NCBI GenBank assembly: GCA_928212115.1
Contig: CAKMRJ010000001.1
Location: forward strand, 176,234,993-176,298,992
Direction of reading: 5' to 3'
DNA: 64,000 bases
DNA from: Lactuca virosa
Lineage: Eukaryota > Streptophyta > Magnoliopsida > Asterales > Asteraceae
In this document: positions 22,213 through 33,050 of the stretch, piece by piece
How positions within the stretch are numbered: position 1 is the stretch's first letter
Layout of the letters: every line of letters starts with the position of its first letter
Made by a program: the position numbers and the translations under genes
The notes under the pieces: generated by a model
What the model saw: the letters and a program-made list of their open reading frames with translations, nothing else
Told to the model about the DNA's origin: nothing
Databases searched by the model: none

Positions 22213-22552
22213 TGTTGGGTCGAATAGTGTTGCGTCATGGGCTCGATCCTTAGCCTAGTTTTGTTATCCGGTTTGGGCCTGTCCAACCATGATTGTTTTT
22301 GTTTAGGGTTTGGTATTTAAGGTGCATGCATGCAGCCTTTATGAGCGTGCTTTTGATTGTTATTAATTGCTTTTGTACCACAAACCCAAGCTCGCCTCTA
22401 CAGTGGAAGTTCTTAGTCGAGCTCTGCTGAGGCGTGACTACATTTGAATCATTAAACATCATTTGATTCTATATTGTGTTCTTTGTGTTTATTTGATTTT
22501 ATTGTTTAACCTGTTGAAGATCTAATCGATCTAAGAGTTTTTCAACTCAACA
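22213..22552 (+). repeat. 3' LTR of element B
   Basis: 340 bases, TGTTGGGTCG...CTCAACA, with seven differences from the 5' LTR counted by eye. It is followed by the right target copy attat (22553-22557). Confidence 0.95.
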
Positions 22553-22557
22553 ATTAT

Positions 22558-24580
22558 CAATCAACCCTTTACTTCTATTTTTTCTTCTCAATCCACTGAT
22601 ACACCCAAACCTAATTCAACCGTTCAAGAAACCGTTTTTAAGCAGACAGAAACTGATAATGAGGGTTTTGGAGGTACGTTTGAGGAATTAGAGTTTCATG
22701 AAGAAGAAGAGGATTTTCCAGATCATATGCTGATGACAATGAAGCAATTTAAAATTTTGAATCAGAAGTTGAATTCTATAATTCAATCTCAAGGTGATCT
22801 GGGGGGTGGTTCGTCTGTTTCAAGTTTAGAGGTTGATACTTTGTTGAAAATGTTCGAAGCCAGAGTCGTAAGTAAAGTATCTGGGATGATTACAGACTCC
22901 GAATCACGAATTTTGGAGAAGGTTGATCATAGTGATCAAAACAATGAACTACGAATTAATTCTCAAATTTCGAAGTTTGCCGGAGATATGAAAGAATTAA
23001 AGAATGTAACAAAGGAAAGGCATCTTTTCTTTGTTCAAGACATAAAGAAAGTCAGGGAGGATGTCAATTTGCAGATTCGTGAACTTTGCGAAGATATGCA
23101 AAAAGAGATTGCAAATGTTAAAAAAGACTATGCATCTCTGAATCAGAAGATTGATATTATTTGTGACGCTGTCACAAAATTTGTCAAATTGTATGAAAGT
23201 TTGAGTCCTCAACTTACTCAACTTTCAACAATAGAACGTATTAAATTTTTGGAAGTGATTACTTTGCTAAAGGAATTAAAAGAACTATCTATCCAGCCAG
23301 TTTCTTCTTCCCTGATTACTCCTGAATTTTTATCTCAAAAGCTCCTACAATTCGAAGAAATTCTCAACAAGCAACTTGCTCCTCTCTCTCGCATATCAAG
23401 CCTTATTCCAACCACAAATGCCCCACCTGTTTTCACAGGGGTGCAAGGGGGAGAAAGAAAAACCGGTGATTCGAAAGGAATTGTGATTGGTAAACCTAAT
23501 GATACTGTTGGGACTAGTTCGAAAACAAAGGAGGTGAAAGACGATTTAGTCTTGAAAGATAAAGGGAAAACAATAGTGGTGGGAAAATCGAAAGAAGAAA
23601 GGAAAGCCGAAGCAGAAGCTGAAATTGAAAACCTAAGGTTGCTTGAAAGCATAATGACTCAACGTGCAAGTGATCCGAAGGGTATGGACAAAGGTGATCC
23701 GTCCAAACACTACAATTATGAAACAATTGAGGCGAAGGTAGCTTTTAATCATATGTATTCGTTTGAGAAGAAACCAAAACAAAGTTATATGGTTACGAAT
23801 ACTGATTCAAGTCAGCTGGACTTTCCAATAAATGAAATGATGTTCATCATGCCTAAATTTAAAGCAGAAGGAAATTTCAAAGAAAAGGATGATGGTACAC
23901 ACATGAAAATTAAATTTCATGTTGTTCTTGCAAAAGCCCCTGAGGAAGTTTGGTCATTGATAAAGATTAAGAAAGTAATCAGTACGAAAAAGGATGTGGT
24001 GTTCGAAAATACAGTCCAAAATATCAAGTATGTGGTTGTCAGGGCAAATGGAATGATTTGCGAATTTACAATTGCAGATTTTCCATTAATGAACTTGTAT
24101 GATCTTATACAAGTTGCATTGATTCTGAAAGACAAATCATTTTCATATCTTCAAAAAACTGAACATGATGAATTTAAGCTTGGGGTTGCTCACATCAAGA
24201 TTTTCATCGAAAATTATTATGAGTGTGTGGCCCTAACAGATGTGGAGTTAGCTACAGCTAAAGGTATGGAAATAAAAGCTCCAATGGCTCCTACGAAGAC
24301 TCAAGCAGAATTGAAAAAGTATGCTGATGGTGAAATTTGCTTGAAGCCTTTTGGGATGGTCTTCGCAAGAAAAGACAAGGCTGGAAAAGCAAAACGTTTC
24401 TTATTCCAGGCATGCGAAGTGGAAAGATATTCAACGTCTCAATATATGAACTTAATTGTTCGTATGAATCATTGTAAGAAGAACAATGAAGGAGATAAGA
24501 AAGAGTTAAAGAAGATTATTTCCTGGTACATGGAAATTCGAAGAGTGATGCTGTATTCCATCCAGCTTCTTACAAATTAA
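22558..24580 (+). pseudogene. ORF3 of element C, second part
   Basis: The frame continues that of 8658-9575 and stays open to the stop at 24578, giving a 617-codon stretch from the first internal Met at 22727. Modules: Ser/Thr/Pro-rich linker, acidic patch (FHEEEEDFPDH), a long coiled coil (about 22727-23330), a second basic linker with ERKAEAEAEIENL, and a C-terminal domain ending SWYMEIRRVMLYSIQLL. The acidic patch plus coil and the C-terminal end align with ORF3 of element B, although overall identity looks low. The function is unknown. Confidence 0.8.
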
Positions 24581-24599
24581 GAAGTTCGACTATGATTAC

Positions 24600-24611
24600 A
24601 AAGGGGGAGAT
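24600..24611 (+). other. Polypurine tract of element C
   Basis: aaagggggagat directly precedes the LTR and is the same sequence as in element B. Confidence 0.9.
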
Positions 24612-24932
24612 TGTAAGGGTTAAAATGTTGTAATTTTTCGAAATGTATTTGGCACTCTTCGAATGTTTTGTAATCTATTTTACTAAGGCGCTTTTATTCG
24701 AAGCTTAAGTGTCTATGCCTTAGTATATTTTTTGTACTCTTTCTGTTCCCTATAAATAGGGATATTTAGTAGAGTTAGAAAAGAGTTTTTACAGACCTGT
24801 CTTTGTACTCTGTAAACATTCGAAAGCGTAATAGAGCTGAAACAAGATCATATTTACATCCGGTGTTCAATTTCGCATTCTTACTTGATTTTATACTCTG
24901 ATTCATTTTATACTCGATTCAATGATTAATCA
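24612..24932 (+). repeat. 3' LTR of copia element C
   Basis: TGTAAGGGTT...TTAATCA, about 321 bases. Its sequence is unlike the LTRs of A and B. The TATA box lies inside a perfect palindrome TCCCTATAAATAGGGA (24747-24762). ggagc (24933-24937) is the expected target copy, and E coding sequence resumes there. Confidence 0.85.
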
Positions 24933-25775
24933 GGAGCCTACAAGAGGAAATGGGTACGAAGTTGTGTTTAACTACAGCTTACCATCCGCAGACCGATGGT
25001 CAGAGCGAAAGAACAATTCAAACACTAGAGGATATGCTAAGAGAATGTACCCTGGAACTTTAAGGTAATTGGGATGAACACTTACCCCTGGTAGAGTTTT
25101 CCTACACCAATAGTTACCATTCAAGCATCAAGATGGCACCTTACCAAGGTTTGTATGGACAGAAGTGTCGTACGTCGTCTTGTTGGCTTGAAGTTGGAGG
25201 AAATCAGTTTATGGGCCCTGAGATAGTCCACCAGACTGCTGAAAAGCTGAAAGTGATTAGGGAAAGAATATTAGCAACTTAGGATCGTCATAGGAGCTCT
25301 GCTGACAAGAAAAGACGACCGATGACATTCGAAGTTGGAGATTCGGTTTTGCTTAAAGTCTCACCATGGAAGGGACTGATAAGATTTGGGAAAAGAGTGA
25401 ATTTGAGTCCAAGGTTCATTGGACCGTTCAAAGTTCTTCAGGGGATTGGGAACCAAGCTTACAAGCTAGAACGACCAGAAGAACTAGATGGTATTCATAA
25501 CACTTTCCATGTGTGTTATTTGAGGAAGTTCATGGGAGAAGTTCCCGACATAATTCCAATTTCTGAGTTAAGGATGGATGAAAATAAGAGGCTAATTGAA
25601 GAGCCATACGCGATTGTTGACCGTAAGACGAAGAAGAAGCTGCAACGCAAGATGGGTCGACTTAGTGCTTGTGCGATGGAAACATACGAATGGGCCAAAC
25701 CTCACCTGGGAAATAGAGAGTTACATTATGAGTCGCTATCCGCACCTGTTTGCTGATGTATGATTCCGGGACGGA
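24933..25775 (+). pseudogene. pol: Integrase C-terminal half of gypsy element E
   Basis: It starts inside the integrase, SLQEEMGTK, then AYHPQTDGQSERTIQTLEDM, which holds the catalytic Glu of the Ty3/gypsy integrase. Stops at 25062 and 25281 follow. The open piece 25322-25756 carries the GPY/F-type motif (RFIGPFKVL) and the usual LPEEL-like RPEELDGIHNTFHVCYLRK. A frameshift near 25650 hides a tail reading LVRWKHTNGPNLTWE, the chromodomain-like end common in plant gypsy elements. The N-terminal part of E lies beyond element C, outside this window. Confidence 0.9.
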
Positions 25776-25782
25776 ATCATCC

Positions 25783-25797
25783 TAAGGGGGAGAGAAT
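25783..25797 (+). other. Polypurine tract of element E
   Basis: taagggggagagaat lies directly before the TGTAACGCCC start of the LTR. Confidence 0.85.
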
Positions 25798-26929
25798 TGT
25801 AACGCCCATGTTTCGAGCCTAAGCATTGATGTGATGATGTAATAGTTAGGTTCAACAAATGTAACTCATTTTGAAGTAATAAAAAGGAAATATTTGAGTA
25901 TTATGTGAATTTATGTGCTTTATACTTGTTTATATTGATATAATAAATTAAGAATGAAAATAAGCGTAAAAAATAAAATGTTAGATAAACCCGATATCTA
26001 TGAATAAAGTTGTAGTGGTCATGAATAAAGATGTATCTGTCTACTGATTCCCTGAGAATACAAATGATTTTGAAAGTTTTATCAGCATTTAAGTTGGTGA
26101 GTTCATAAGTATGTTTTTGTAATGAAATCTTGTCTTTGAATCAGTGAAAATGTTTGTATGTATCTCAAGAAAATCCAATATTTTCTTTAGTAGTGAAAAG
26201 TAGTGTAATCATGTGTGTTCCTTGTATTTGTATATTGTATTAATGTACACTATGTTTCGAAAACAGCGTATTGAATCTAATGTTGTATGAAAACCTTTGT
26301 ATGTGTATCTGGATACCACCAGTAGTAGCGAAAGTAGTGTACTGTATTAGTGTTTGCATGCAAACCATGTATGAATGCCTGGTTATTACCAGCTAAAGTA
26401 TTGTTCTGTATGTAAACCCTGGATACCACCAGTAATGTATAGTAGTTTTATTACTTAAAATAAAACCATGTGTTTGTAACCCCTGCAATCCTCCAGTTTT
26501 AGTGTATAGTAGTTCTATTAATTAAAATAAAACTAATTGAAGAATAGAAATCTCGTAAACGAATGGTTAGTTTATACTGTTGTGAGTTTGGTATAACCAT
26601 GCTTGATGTGACCTAGTGACCTCTACAACATTTTTCAGGCGTCACAACCTAAACGAGAACAGAATATCTTGTCAATAAAAGGTCAACGATAAAAAGACAA
26701 ACAAAACCGGGCGTCGGATGACAAAGTTATGAATTTTTAACGGACTTTTCCTGTCCTGGCTTGTTAAAAATTTAAATTTAAAAATCAATTCAAAATTAGC
26801 CGACGGAGTCTAAACAAAAGTTGTAGAGTATGTCTCTACCTACGCGTGGATATAAATATTGTCAAAAACGGATCTTGTATGCAAGATTTAGGAATTTTAA
26901 AAGTCGGGAATAGAATTTGCGAGCTGTGC

Positions 26930-27130
26930 GAGGAACGCCCCCACGCAAAAGGAAGGAACGTGCAGCGTACTCGCATACTTGGTCCGTAGGAAGCCACGTC
27001 GCTCCATACGGAGGTTGACACACGATCGTACGAACGCACTACGTACCCTAGTACGCCATGCGTACTGAGGTACGCGCAGCGTACCAGCGAAGTTACGCGC
27101 AGCGTAGATCGAGGCTTCGGTCTATAAAAG
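26930..27130 (+). promoter_or_regulatory. Promoter of LTR E with a cluster of GTACGC/GCGTAC words
   Basis: Upstream of TATA (27121-27130) short self-complementary words recur: gcgtactcgcatac, gatcgtacgaacg, tacgtaccctagtacg, catgcgtactgaggtacgc, and gcgcagcgta twice. The core GTAC/CGTA is palindromic. The density is far above the AT-rich surroundings. Confidence 0.6.
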
Positions 27131-27464
27131 GGGTGCGAAGGCAGCCGAGTTTCTCACATCTCCCACTCATTATTTCTCTCTCTAAACCTCCGAAACACCC
27201 CCAAGTGTAGGAAACCTCCCTAGCACTAGAAGAAAGCCCCGTAGTGCCCGAAGACTCCGAGAACAAGAGTTTTTCGGTTCGGAAAACCCTGCCCCCACAG
27301 AGCCAGGTTTTCAAGCAAACCTCCCGGTTTCGTCGAAGCGAAGCGCCGACCAAGTTGGAATCACTACCTTATCAGGTGAGAGCACAGTCACTTTCATCTT
27401 ACCCATAGATATGAAGTATTTTATATAAATAACGTGCTATGCGTGCATATTATCTGTTTACCTG

Positions 27465-27610
27465 AGATCTATGTTGGATGAAAGATTTAAACTTTTTTTT
27501 TTCAGATCTAAACTGTATATGTATTTTATATCTTGAGAACTATGCTGGATGAAAGATTTGAACTTTTTATTTTTCAGATCTAAACTGTATATGTACTTTA
27601 TATCTACAAA
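27465..27610 (+). repeat. Direct tandem duplication of about 71 bases
   Basis: Two adjacent copies share atgctggatgaaagattt-type and cagatctaaactgtatatgt sequence with few differences. They lie in the part of LTR E after the splice-donor motif. Confidence 0.8.
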
Positions 27611-27699
27611 TATGTTGGGTAAAACACGGGTAGATGAAATAGTTGATGTGTGATGAAATAAAATGAAAAAAGGCCTCGATGTTTACGATGATCCAGTCA

Positions 27700-28762
27700 T
27701 CTAGTGGGCCAACATTGGTGCCTTTGACCCACAAGTACGTTGACGAAGACTCACCACATGGTATGAAAAGATAGTTGAAAGGACATTACTCCGCATATCA
27801 ACTCTACAAGTCACCTGTACACCAAATAGTGACCAGACTCAAAAACAACTCAAAATACACAAAATACCCTTAGGTCAATCTTGGTCAAAGTCAAAAGTCA
27901 AAGGAGTCAACTGAGTTAACTCAGCTGAGTACGCCCAGCTTACTCAGCTTGCACGCGCGGCGTACTATACGTCTTGACCAGGTTACGGGTTGTTGACCAT
28001 GGACATGCAACGTGGCTTCTCTTTCTAATAATACCTTAATCCCTTAAGCCCTTTCATCCAAAATCTAGATCTAGTCCTCAAATGACATTCTTAATCATAA
28101 AGTTTCCAACTTTATGATCTTGCATGGCTATTAAGTTCCCAATACCAAAAGCTATAACGTCTTAAGTCATAAAGACATCATATTCCATGCATGGAAGGAA
28201 ACTAAGGACCAAGATTACATTTCTATTACTCTAAACACTCCAAAACGTCTGAAAGGACAGGTCATAAGATTTAGAGTACACCATACTCATAAACACCAAA
28301 ATTATGGGAACAAAATGAACACAAATCCATGGATAACATGATCTAACAAAAACTTCGTCAAGGCCAGAGATTTTTACCATGAAGCTTGATGGAAAGGTAC
28401 TTCTGGATCCAAAGTGCTTTACACTTCGAATATGGTCTCTTCTCTTTCTCCTTCCTTCAAAGACACCTCAAAGCACACTTTAAAGCTCAAAATGCACTCA
28501 CAATGAAATAGGGTTTGCTTGGGACGAAAATGGGGATGGAGGATGATGGATGAATGGGTCTCGAAGAGTTAAGGATGTTTAAATAGGGTCCAAACCCTAA
28601 AAATTAGGCTTTGAGGCTCTTCCACGTACACCCAATATACCAAGCGTACGCCCAATGTACGTGATCAAATCTGGATTTTTATTGAAATGCCATTTGTTAA
28701 CAATTTGCAAACACTTCTTGCCAAGGGTCAAAGTGTAAATACCTAGAAATCAAGCTGTTACA
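27700..28762 (-). repeat. 3' LTR of gypsy element F, left-truncated
   Basis: It matches 41280-42359 (the 5' LTR of F) along its length, from agtgggccaacattggtgcc to the end TGTTACA. The outer 690 bases or so of the full LTR are missing, so the border with LTR E is a deletion or rearrangement scar. To the right a minus-strand polypurine tract follows. Confidence 0.75.
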
Positions 28763-28951
28763 ACTCTCCCCCACTTGAATCAAACTTATTCATCAAAATC
28801 TGATTCCACGAATAACTCAGAGTAGTGCTCTTGCATCTCTGGCTTGGGCTCCCAAGTCCATTCGAAACCCTTACTATGTTGCTATTGGACCTTGACTAAA
28901 TATACCACCTTGTTGTGTAGGGCGTTTGTCTTTCTATCCAAGATCGCCATT
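28763..28951 (-). pseudogene. pol: Polypurine tract and pol tail of element F
   Basis: On the minus strand this stretch carries the end of the gypsy polyprotein (ILDRKTNALHNKVV, GFEWTWEPKPEMQEHYSELF) and then the purine-rich AAGTGGGGGAGAGT just before the LTR. It joins the pol sequence at 35399 when element G and one ccatt copy are set aside. Confidence 0.8.
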
Positions 28952-30527
28952 TGTCACACCCCGGACGTCGGTGAAAATATCGGGCGGTGTAACGTCATTT
29001 CTCGTATCATAGTTATCAACTTCCTGAAAACATATGAAATTTAAAATACGTCAACATAAAGTTAGTGAGTTCACAGGTTTTGACTCTAAGTAGAAATAGT
29101 ACTTATTCTCAATTCAAAAGTATAGTTTTGAAAGTATCGTTTTGACTCTCCAACATTTAGTATATATATATCCTAGGTATAATCGTTCACTTACCAAATA
29201 AGTAGTATACCTATAAGTCTCATACAAATGTTTGTAATCCCATACAAACTAAGGTTGCTACGTATAAATCTTATTTCAATTCTATACGAGGAAAACCACT
29301 ACGTACAAATCTATTTCAATTCTATACGAGTAAAACCACTACGTATAAATCTATTTTAATTCTATACGAGTAAGTAGAATAGGTATAGTGGTCTACTTAA
29401 TATACAAGTCATATACCTACTAGATTCTTATACTTAGAGTATAAGTCTTTGAGAAACTTATACTTAACATTCATACTTGTATATCAACAAAGTATAATGC
29501 TTCTAAAGTTGTGCTACCGTGAGTCTGTAGCTGCGACTGTATAACTTAGTTTTATACCTCTTATTATTATTACAAGGATCACACCTTGTGGTAGTTACAA
29601 GGATCACACATTGTGGTAGTTACAAGGCTCACACATTACGGAAGTACAAGGATCACACCTTGCGGTAGTACAAGGATCACACCTTGCGGTAGTTTCTGCA
29701 CGCTTCATCGACGTCGGAAGTTAGTAAATTAGGCAAGTTCGTCACCCGAATACCGTTGGTTTGGAGCTAGCAACCACGGGTGGGGTTGTCAACCCGTATA
29801 GATCAATATAACAACTTCCTCGCTCACACGGGATTAACGGTTACAGGTCAGAGGATTTTCCCTAAGATTTCCAATCTTAGTTGATGAATACAATGCCTCA
29901 TGTAAACTTTGACGGCGTTCTATAGTTCTAACAACAAAAGCATTTTCGTGTCTAAAACCCTAAGTTAGTAGAATATGCTTTTAAACATTACTCCTAACTT
30001 CATAACATTCAGACAGTATAACAATTATAACTTGAAGTAAAACCAAGTTTTATCTTGACATAACACCAACAATAATAGCATATAACATACCAGGTTTTAT
30101 CTTGACATAAAACCAACAATAATAACATACTTAGAAATCAATATATATAACTCTCGAGTATAGCATCGAGGCTATACCACGGATAGAATATATAGAACTC
30201 CCGATTATAACTCAAGGTCTACATTAGTATAATAACATGCTAACAAGTTTACGATAGTTGTATGTTTTAAAAATATCATATATATTTTAGGTATATATTA
30301 GGCAAAACAACTATATCACGGTTAATATAACTATATATGTTGATACGAACATACGATCATATAAACATAATATTAACTTTTATTCAATATTTAGCAAGCA
30401 TTTTCCCCCGAAAATATTAGAAATTAGGGCCGTGATACTCACCTTAATATCGTACTTTGACGGAATCTAACTGAAAAAGTTCAGCGGTTCGCGATCACCA
30501 GGCTCGGGAAGCGAAACGGCTTCAGCA

Positions 30528-30565
<38 letters not shown>

Positions 30566-31264
30566 GAGAAATGGTGTAAGGAGAGAGAGAAGTCCAGACT
30601 TGCTATTTATAGGAAGATTTTGTCCCATTCACGTCGTGAACATGATAGATTCACGTCGTGAGTTATGGCAAGAGTCATCCCGTAGCCTTAACGCATGTTT
30701 TCTAGCTCCGATTCGTGTCCTGCAGCGTCCTCACGTCGTGAGAAAACCATGCCCACGTCGTGAGCTTTTGGGTTATCGTTCCGTAGACTTCTAGCTTCGA
30801 AATGTGGTGTTTTGACTCCTCATGTCGTGAGCTTTTATGCTCACGTCGTGAGTCCAGTCAGATTAGGGTTTCTGACAGCTGTATCTTCAGAAGGTCGTAA
30901 CTTTTGCATAGGAACTCCATTTTTGACGTTCTTTATAATCACACGTAGGTATTTACGAGCACTACAACTCTCTTTTAGACTCCAATAGCTAATTATAAGT
31001 CTATTTTAAATTCCTCTTATTATAGAGATTTATAGTGTTCAGTTTATCATAACTTCTTCACGCGAAGTCAGATTTAGACGTTCTCTAAATTTTTGGAATC
31101 GTATGGACGTATACTTTGAGTTGCATCATAAAATTTCATACTTGTATTAAAATTTATCACGAATTACATAGTAAGTTTATCACATTACTAGTTTAACAAG
31201 ATCACATTACATGATTGGTATAATCACATGTGATTGTTGTTGACCTATTTTGACTAGTGTTATA
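28952..31264 (-). repeat. 3' LTR of element G
   Basis: TGTCACACCCCGG...GTGTTATA (the last CA is mutated to TA). It contains about three copies of a 41-base unit (29258-29385), five copies of a 24-25 base unit with hairpin acaaggatcacaccttgt (29572-29693), a GA microsatellite (30531-30562), a TATA box (minus strand CCTATAAATAGC, 30602-30613) and a splice-donor consensus AAG|GTGAGT (30437-30445, minus). Confidence 0.9.
30629..30853 (-). promoter_or_regulatory. Seven copies of CACGTCGTGAG upstream of the LTR G TATA box
   Basis: The near-palindrome (t)cacgtcgtgag occurs at about 30630, 30651, 30731, 30753, 30820 and 30841, with variants, all just upstream of TATA on the minus strand. The other LTR has the same cluster with more mutations (34757-34982). 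The ACGT core resembles plant bZIP or G-box-type sites; binding is not shown. Confidence 0.6.
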
Positions 31265-31290
31265 TTCTCCCCCCGTTAAATTAAATTCTT
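31265..31290 (-). other. Polypurine tract of element G
   Basis: The minus strand reads AACGGGGGGAGAA directly before the LTR start. Confidence 0.85.
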
Positions 31291-31379
31291 CACGAAATTT
31301 ATTTTGTACGAGATAGCACTGAAGGGTTCTGGATAGCTTCCCTGCTTCCAGTTACGAATGCGCTACCATGGCCTAACTT

Positions 31380-32536
31380 CCTTGACTCCTTAACTTTGGA
31401 CATTCCTTCTTGATATGTCTAATTTTACCACACTCAAATCATGCTCTTCCTCCGTGATAACCTGTTCCAGTGTTTGTTCCTTGATTTTCTGTTATAGGTG
31501 TTGTGCTCCTGCAGTAACTGGTAGTGTGTCCCTTCTTTTTGCACTTCATACAAATATAACAGTCACCTGCGTGCTGATGGTTGCATTGATTGCACCATGA
31601 ACAGTTACCTACGTGATGACGATTACACTGAGTGCACCATGGGAGTTTTCCAGCATACTTCCTTGGTTGCATGGGTATTGTTGTTGTGGCTGCATAATTA
31701 GTTGCCACATCTTGTCTCTCCTCAGATGATTTTCTGGGATTCTTCCCATTAAATTTGTGCTTGTTCGTTCCAGAGTCGGGAGACTCAGCTATAAATCCCA
31801 CTTGGATTTATGTGTTGGTTAGTTGATGAGCTATTCGCTTGGTACTATCATCTGTTGAAGGCTTCGATGCGATCACCATTCCTTTTATTTTTGATGCGAG
31901 ACCCCAGATATATCGCTCAATCTTCTTATATTCGGGGGTTACAAGAGCTGGACACATTACCGCAAGGTTGTTGAATCTAGCGGTATAAGCATCTATCTCG
32001 GAACCCTTCATTGTTAGGTTCCATAGCTCTTGTTCCAGATTTTTTATTTCCTTTCTTGGACAATACTCCTCTACTAGCATCCTCTTTAGCTCTTCCCATT
32101 TCATGGAGTTTGCAGCATCAATTCCCCTTGTATTAACATGATTGTTCCACCATATTAACGCTGCATCAGCGAAGGTACACGCAACAAACCGTACCTTACA
32201 TTCGTCCGGACAGAAGCTTATTTGAAATACTGATTCTGTCTTTTCAATCCACCGGGTCAAGTTAACAACCCCTTCCGTTCCATGGAAGCTCTTAGGTTTG
32301 CAATTCATAAAATCCTTGTAGGTACACATTCTGGCGGTCCCTACATTGCCTTCGTTTCTAACTCCTCCTCTTGTGACATTAGAAAGAGCTGCAACAATTC
32401 TCTGAGCTATGATTTCTTCAAGTTCTGATGAACTTATTGGAGGGTTTGTTTCTAGTGGTGGTGGTGGTTGTGGTTGTTGTTGTTGTGGTTCTGGTCGTTG
32501 GTTAAGGTTTAGCCCCGCGCTACTTCTTCTAGGCAT
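31380..32536 (-). pseudogene. gag: gag of element G
   Basis: Start MPRRSSAGLNLNQRPEPQ at 32536, chosen because a near-identical MPPRRNP start exists in element I. The capsid part contains CTYKDFMNCKPKSFHGTEG, WIEKTESVFQISFC and FADAALIWWNNHV, typical of plant Ty3/gypsy gag. One in-frame TAA (near 31805) precedes the nucleocapsid part. That part has an unusual series of knuckles: CTQCNRHHVGNC, CNQCNHQHAGDC, CMKCKKKGHTTSYC and a damaged fourth (ECGKIRHIKKEC). Directly after it comes the polypurine tract. It binds and packages the element RNA in working copies. Confidence 0.88.
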
Positions 32537-33050
32537 TTTGTTTAGTTCTTATACATTTTGGATCACCAACTGTTTAGTCTATAAAATATTACTCCCAATT
32601 TAAATAGTTCATTTGATCTGATCATAATAAAATATAGTTGTACACCTACACCTAGTTGTGATAAGATCTATGCACATATGAACTTTAGTTGGAATATCTG
32701 ATCTAAATCCTTGAGATCAAAAACATTCCGGGTATTTAGGTGTATTATCATCGCAGGTCCGAGTCTTCATATATGACTCTATATTTGTTATATCCGTGCT
32801 CTATTAATTATTGTTCGTTACTTCAGGTCTAGCTGATAAGGCACCGACCAGTCAGGACAATCAGAGGGCAGAATCATTTTAGCATATAGTCGTTCTGAAA
32901 TCCAGCAACCCAAGCAACGTGTCTATCCTTTCACCGCTCCCATAAGTAGTCCTTTAGTAGTATAATTAATAATACTTTATATTTATAGGCTAAGGGATAT
33001 ACCTAAACCTAATAGAGTAAGCCCTAAACTATAGTCGTGCTTTCTTAATC
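32537..33050 (-). other. Leader of element G between 5' LTR and gag
   Basis: About 510 bases without an ORF. No clear tRNA-Met primer site is visible next to the LTR: the first bases on the minus strand read GATTAAGAAAGCACGAC. The element may use another tRNA or have lost its site. Confidence 0.6.

Larger units (their letters stand above)
9576..22552 (+). mobile_element. Complete copia element B (SIRE/Maximus type), 12,977 bases
   Basis: Two 340-base LTRs, a primer site, gag, pol, a spacer, a third ORF and a polypurine tract are all present in order, bounded by attat duplications. By eye the two LTRs differ at 7 of 340 positions, about 2 percent. Gag, pol and ORF3 all carry stops or frameshifts, so B is structurally complete but not able to move on its own. 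It is inserted in ORF3 of element C. Confidence 0.95.
25798..27690 (+). repeat. 3' LTR of gypsy element E, composite
   Basis: It starts TGTAACGCCC after the polypurine tract; the right end is uncertain because F-type sequence begins near 27700. A plus-strand promoter is clear: TATA at 27121-27130 (TCTATAAAAG) followed by a pyrimidine-rich leader. A splice-donor consensus CAG|GTGAG stands at 27373-27380. The part 26030-26640 resembles LTR I read in the opposite transcriptional direction, so this LTR looks rearranged. Confidence 0.7.

Noticed and set aside
27700..28762. Treating this LTR as a separate solo LTR
   Set aside because: It is followed by a polypurine tract and a pol tail that joins the F coding region once element G is taken out.
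29572..29693. Regular repeats that look CRISPR-like
   Set aside because: Units are adjacent with no spacers, and the setting is a plant LTR; it is a minisatellite.
30600..30794. Short ORFs in the LTRs of G and E (such as 26836-27353)
   Set aside because: They lie in promoter parts of LTRs, are not conserved between the two LTRs of G, and resemble nothing known to me.
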